Shown: piece by piece, positions 59,646-64,000 of the stretch
How the letters are laid out: each line of letters starts with the position of its first letter
Position numbering within the stretch: the first letter of the stretch is position 1
Assembly: GCA_001692895.1 (NCBI GenBank)
Contig: KV748205.1
Span: 1,566,834 to 1,630,833, forward strand
DNA from: Cenococcum geophilum 1.58
Taxonomy: Eukaryota; Ascomycota; Dothideomycetes; Gloniales; Gloniaceae
Reading direction: 5' to 3'
Length of the DNA: 64,000 bases
Made by a program: the position numbers and the translations under genes
Notes under the pieces: model-generated
What the model saw: the letters and a program-made list of their open reading frames with translations, nothing else
The model's database searches: none
Told to the model about the DNA's origin: nothing

Positions 59646-59856
59646 TATCACGGCTTAAATAAATGCCTCTAAACCGAAGCTTAAACGAATGCTGTATTAC
59701 GAAGATACTAAGCTAAAGAGAAGGAAAAGGGGTCGCTAGGACCGATGTAAACAAATATATAGAGTGAGCCGCTAAGGCGCTAGCTTTGGGCGGGCCAATC
59801 ACAGGTCGGTAGAATATGGCAGAATTTAGCAGGTAACGTGCAATAGCGCCGTTATA
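59646..59856 (-). repeat. 5' LTR of G2
   Basis: 211 bp, beginning TATCACGGC and ending CGCCGTTATA, followed by ACAAC. Confidence 0.93.
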
Positions 59857-59893
59857 ACAACTTACCCTAAATATAACAGCCTAGCACCAATTA

Positions 59894-60180
59894 ATTACTT
59901 TAAAGAATATCTTACTACTAACTATATACTTCTTACTAAGAACTAACACTTTAACGTTATATAATACTAGTAGGATCGCTATAAAAGCTAGCTAGATCCC
60001 ACTTAATTTACGCTTAATATATTAGCTATACCTTCTATAAGCAATAAATATAAACGACTCTTTAGTAGCTATAAGATTCTTTTTAATAACTAGCGCTCCT
60101 AATTATAAATAGATATTAAGGTAAATAAGGTTTTTTAGTATATATATAGGCCACTGCTAAAAGGGTATATTTAATAATAA
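59894..60180 (+). pseudogene. hAT transposase C-terminal (dimerisation) region
   Basis: A plus-strand frame with several Gln-type stops reads NYFKEYLTTNY, then DPT, FTLNILAIPSISNKYKRLFSS, YKILFNN, IDIKVNKVF and RPLLKGYI. This matches the hAT C-terminal dimerisation block, where LDILAIPA and SAECERLFSS are usual. The catalytic core upstream is absent. G2 is inserted about 35 bp upstream. Confidence 0.8.
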
Positions 60181-60562
60181 GGAAGTAAATAACTTAGTAG
60201 GAGAGCCTTATAAAAGGGTATCCCTTAAAGGAGTAGTAAAAACCTAGCTTACTACTATAGTTACCACAAAGGCCTCTACTTAAGTAGGAGATAATATAAT
60301 TAATTAGAAGGGGAGCTAAATAAGTAATATATAGCTATTAAATTAACTATAAGACTAAGGCTATTAGTAAGGAGTAAATATAGGTAGCTTTTAGTTAGTT
60401 ATCCTATATCTACTCTCCCTTTTATAACACTACGCTAATACTAAGCCTTTTTATTTTTAAGTATATAAATATACTAAAGCTCTAAGGAGCTCTTAAAGTT
60501 AACTAATTTACTAGCTAGATAGAGGTAGATTTAAGCTTAAATCTACTTTACTCTAATCTAAG

Positions 60563-60579
60563 AAGATTACTAGCTATAG
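60563..60579 (-). repeat. Right terminal inverted repeat of the hAT remnant
   Basis: 17 bp, exact inverse of 53018-53034. Confidence 0.65.
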
Positions 60580-61690
60580 CAGCGGCGGTAGTAATAGCGG
60601 TAGCGAAGCTATACGGGAAGAAAAGCCTATAGTGCTTACCTAGGCGGACGTATATCTACTAAATCTTATAATAAATAGAGTTAAAGGGCCGCTTTTATAC
60701 GGATATAGGGGTAATAGACTAGCCTAAGGCTATACTATAGCTATAGGCTATAGCTATAACTAAAGGCTTCTAGTTAAAATTATTAAGGCCTCTAAACGTT
60801 ATAGTAATTAAAGCTATAAAGATTTAGGCCTACTAGGACTTATCTAAATAGTTTAATAAGCCCTTTAACCTTACTAGCTATCTGCTTATATTTAATATAT
60901 AAGCCTTTAGTTAGTTAGTAAAGAGTAGCATAGCTTAATAAAGAATTAATAGCTGAATTTAGGCTCCCCTCCTCTTTTTATAGGTAGGGCTTAGATCCTA
61001 CGTAAAAGCGCTTATATACCTTATACTAAAAAAACAGAGAGCTCTATCATACTAGAAAGCTTAGGAATATCTGAAAAAGAGTTACTAAGTCTATAGAATC
61101 AAGCCGCATAAAGGTAAAACAGCAAGGTTTATAAACCCCTATAGCGATAAGGTTAAATATCAGTATAGCTATAGGCTAAAGCGCCCTTTATTAATATAAA
61201 CCTAGGCTATAGCATGAATAGCAGTACGTTAGGCAGATATAATTACCCATATAAGATTAGATATTAAAGCAGGCCTACTTAGCTAAGGGAGTATTTATAT
61301 TAACAAGGACTAACTTATACGAGAGAGTTTAAACTAGATAGTCCTACTGAGTTACGATTAGTATTACCCCCTAGTACCATCCTACAATCAAACGGGTCAC
61401 TTACTAACCCCATTTAAGATCAGCACGTCATTAGCGCTAGGAGCTAAGAACATAGTATAAGCCTTGTTATCTTTAAGAAGCCGCTAAGATACTAAAAGGC
61501 CTTAATAAGGCCATAATCTTGCTATAAGGATCATATAAAAGAGAACGCCTTAACGTCCCGAGACGTCTCTGTAATTTAGACGTATTATTATAATAGACTT
61601 TAAGAGCTATGAAATCTAGAAATAGCTATATATTAAATTTTAACGCCTATTATATCTATTTTTTACTAGAGAGAGAGAGAAATAGCTAGT
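60580..61690. other. AT-rich segment with CTATAG-type simple sequence
   Basis: Contains runs of CTATAGCTATAG type (about 60735-60775). A weak plus-strand reading near 61380-61620 (SLVIFKKPLRY, KALIRP) recalls LINE ORF1 proteins, but the match is too thin to call. A short GA repeat lies at about 61670. Nothing else was recognised. Confidence 0.4.
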
Positions 61691-63350
61691 AAGAAATATA
61701 CTAGAAAGGCATGTGCATAGGAACGGCTGAGTCTGTGAGCGGGTCAGATGACGATTACGGATAGACGCGAAGACTATGTAGCTGGAAGGATAATAGGTGA
61801 GCTATTAGTTATGGCGTTACCAGGAGTGACGGACGTAGTATACACTGATTCTGATAATCGTTATAATATATATAAATGAATAGTAACATTAGAAACGATA
61901 TGTTATAACATAGGGTGCCGCTTTTTATAGCGGATATAGGGGGTTAATAACGACTACCCTAAGGCTATACTTTTAGAAAGATATATATAGAGAACTATAA
62001 TCATAGCTAATACGTAGATTATTAGCATAAAATAAAGGTAGAATTTAATAGAATTAGTAATAGGGGATCCTTCTAGGTTAAAAGGTATTTAAGGTCATCT
62101 TATAGAGCGTTAAGTTAATATATAATTATATGGCTATAGAAATAAGAGGAAGTGAGTAAGTTTATGGAAGATGAAATACCTATACTAGACTGCATACTAT
62201 AAGAATATATCAGATCAAGTGCAGGGTTATATTAGGATAAGCCCCATAATCCAGTTAACTAAGAAACTAGTCATGCCTTATATATTTAATATATAAAGTA
62301 GAGATGCGAAAGCGAAATTAGGCATTTAGTTAGTATATAGATAAGTAGAGTATAGCATAGCTTTAATATAGAATAATTGAAGCTAATTGTAGTGCGCCCT
62401 ATCCGTCTTATTGATTATAGGGATAGTTGTATGCATCATAGATCCAGAATCTAGGCGTCGCTATATTATGTGATTTGAAGAGCTCTATAATAATAGAAGA
62501 GAGGGTAATACCTTATACTGGCCAGAAAAATATAATACAGAAATTGGATATGTACTCTATAGCTACGATAAGTTGAGGAATATCTTAGCAGAAGGGTTGA
62601 CAAGCTCAGCTTATAAGACATCTCTGACCCATTTAATAGAGAAGGAGAGGATATTTTGTTATAGGACAGAAGAGCGTTCTATACGCACGCCCTGGAGTAT
62701 AGCGCTGTGATAATGGTGTATTAATTACTCATATATAGCTTTATAGGTCGCCTAAAGCGGCTCTCTCTTTCTTATTTATCTAATTTACGGCTATATTACT
62801 TTCAAGTTAGCGAAATACTATTAGGGACACGTATATACCACATATACGTGATAGATTATATAAGCGCAGATAAGAACGAATTATACTTAGCATGTATAAA
62901 TAGACTTCATATGGATGAATTTTACATTAAGCGCCTTATAAGATAACGTATACTGTTATATAAAAAGTGAATGAGAGTTTAGTTATTAGTAATACGCCTA
63001 GAATTACTACGATTTACGTCTTAGTATTAAGTTTAACCGAGGTTATGAGACTATGAAAAGCACATCGCATAACATATACGCTATCCGAGTTACTCCGCCA
63101 CACATAGATCATGACTCAGCGACCAGCTTATAGATAGCTGGCTAGCTCGAACATCTAGGCCTATACAATAACGTCTTTATAATTTATATACATAACAGAC
63201 GTAATTCAATAATTATATACATATAAATAATGTAGGCCTATCTTTATTCTACTATACTTTGGCTATGAAGATAATCAATTGATATAATAACAGATTAGTG
63301 ACGAGTGAGAGACCGTGAGAGACGGATCCTATACGATACACATAGACAGC
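61690..63350. other. Less RIP-mutated block
   Basis: TpG, CpA and TGA are common here, unlike the rest of the window, so this DNA was probably single-copy or arrived after RIP. It contains the membrane-protein-like relic at 62393-62707. No complete gene, RNA gene or transposon end was identified. Confidence 0.5.
62393..62707 (+). pseudogene. Short relic with a predicted transmembrane segment, unidentified
   Basis: A frame of about 105 codons with one internal TGA (62477-62479, possibly a former Trp) and ending in TGA at about 62705. The N-terminal part is strongly hydrophobic (ALSVLLIIGIVVCII), followed by basic residues (DPESRRRYIM), which fits a single membrane anchor with a cytoplasmic domain. 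The remainder reads TLYWPEKYNTEIGYVLYSYD, KLRNILAEGLTS, SLTHLIEKERIFCYRTEE. An upstream run in the same frame (about 62207-62293) includes SDQVQGYIRISPIIQLTKKL. No family recognised. It lacks an ATG in the open part. Confidence 0.4.
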
Positions 63351-64000
63351 TTACCTAATAACATAAATAGATATATATAAAATTATACACTAATATATAA
63401 GAGCGGCCAGCGCAACTTTATTGGACTATATAGGTTCTGATGAAGGTATAAGCTTTTATAGTTGGAAGATATATCCTAAGTAGTAGGTACAGAGATAGCG
63501 TAGAAGCTAGCCTAGCTAAGGTATTTATACATAATAAGCGGCTTCTATTTACTTAATAAGGGCCCTCACAATAAATTTATAGAGGGAGCGGCCGCGTGAG
63601 TAGATTATAACAGTACTTATATATTATATATCTCTTATTTAATACAGGAATATAGGATTATTATCTAGAGAGAATATATAATGGATTATATACTAATTAT
63701 AGTTAACTACTAAGTTATGAGTATAAGGAGGCATATATACTATTTTTAGAGCGAGAGCGTAGGCCTTACCTTTAAACTTAAAGGTAAAGTAGATCTACAG
63801 ATACTTAGTACAGCGCTCTATTGCCGCTATAGGAGTAAGTATATAGTGACCTAGTAGGGATATAATAAGCGTATAGAAGTAGCACTTTAGGGATAAGGTA
63901 AGCGCCCTATCCCCTAGAGCTTAGCCGCAGATCACTTTAGACACTTATCTTAGTATTACGCTATTAAATATAGAAAGAGTATAGTGAATAGTACATCTAG
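63350..64000. other. AT-rich terminal segment, nothing recognised
   Basis: High TpA, many stops in all frames, a single GCGGCCGC site near 63587. No coding, repeat or RNA signal that I can support. Confidence 0.5.

Larger units (their letters stand above)
53673..59856 (-). mobile_element. Ty3/Gypsy chromovirus G2, complete, nested in the hAT remnant
   Basis: This 6184-bp element is a sister of G1, same strand, with 211-bp LTRs. The target duplication is ATAAC (53668-53672) and ACAAC (59857-59861), differing by one transition. G2 shows more TpA and more stops than G1, for example YLDN for YLDD in RT. G1 and G2 lie in tandem orientation 670 bp apart. Confidence 0.95.
53018..60579 (+). mobile_element. 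hAT-type DNA transposon remnant, internally deleted, split by G2
   Basis: Inverted ends CTATAGCTAGTAATCTT at 53018-53034 and its exact complement at 60563-60579 enclose 5' and 3' hAT sequence. With G2 removed only about 1.4 kb remains, less than a full hAT transposase, so the copy is a deletion derivative. Subterminal AAAGCTC motifs occur near both ends (about 53052-53150 and 60476-60500). No 8-bp target duplication could be fixed because the left flank is simple sequence. Confidence 0.65.

Noticed and set aside
1..64000. tRNA, rRNA, CRISPR or a bacterial-type operon
   Set aside because: No B-box-like or rRNA core sequence, no spaced direct repeats with unique spacers, and the sequence is clearly fungal transposon DNA.

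Overview
The window is a gene-poor, transposon-filled stretch of a filamentous ascomycete genome (Pezizomycotina), heavily altered by repeat-induced point mutation (RIP). The evidence is direct. TpA is everywhere, almost every Gln or Trp codon of the recognisable proteins has become TAG, TAA or TGA, and paired LTRs differ by transitions. No intact host gene, tRNA, rRNA or CRISPR array was seen. Domains can still be followed for kilobases by reading through stops, because RIP substitutes bases without inserting or deleting them.

Layout. 1-11372: Ty3/Gypsy element A1 (+), cut by the window edge and interrupted by Gypsy element B (4748-10705, TSD AATAT). 11530-12830: Ty1/Copia fragment E1 (-). 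About 12840-22960: second Copia lineage E2 (-), interrupted by Gypsy element F (13266-20181, TSD TAACR). 22985-26260: Plavaka-like (CACTA-related) transposase (+). 26340-30880: three RIP-damaged, unidentified coding relics plus several short tandem arrays. 30972-45251: A2, an inverted copy of A1 (-), interrupted by Gypsy element C (38162-44505, TSD CTATA). 45391-45734: 35-bp minisatellite. 45735-46195: GC-rich island that looks unmutated. 46814-53003: Gypsy element G1 (-). 53018-60579: deleted hAT element split by G2 (53673-59856, TSD AYAAC), a second G-family copy. 60580-64000: AT-rich sequence with a less mutated block (about 61690-63350) holding a short membrane-protein-like relic.

Across elements. 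The Gypsy elements are chromoviruses: gag with a zinc knuckle, then protease, RT, RNase H, integrase and a C-terminal chromodomain. In families A, B, C and G, and probably F, pol lies in the -1 frame relative to gag, which points to conserved programmed frameshifting. Families B, C, F and G also share a short palindromic module between the chromodomain and the 3' LTR. A second palindrome and a GC-rich LTR motif recur in several otherwise distinct elements. These shared modules are the most unusual signal here.

Limits: everything was read by eye. Domain borders inside pseudogenes are approximate; LTR and TSD borders are exact unless stated.
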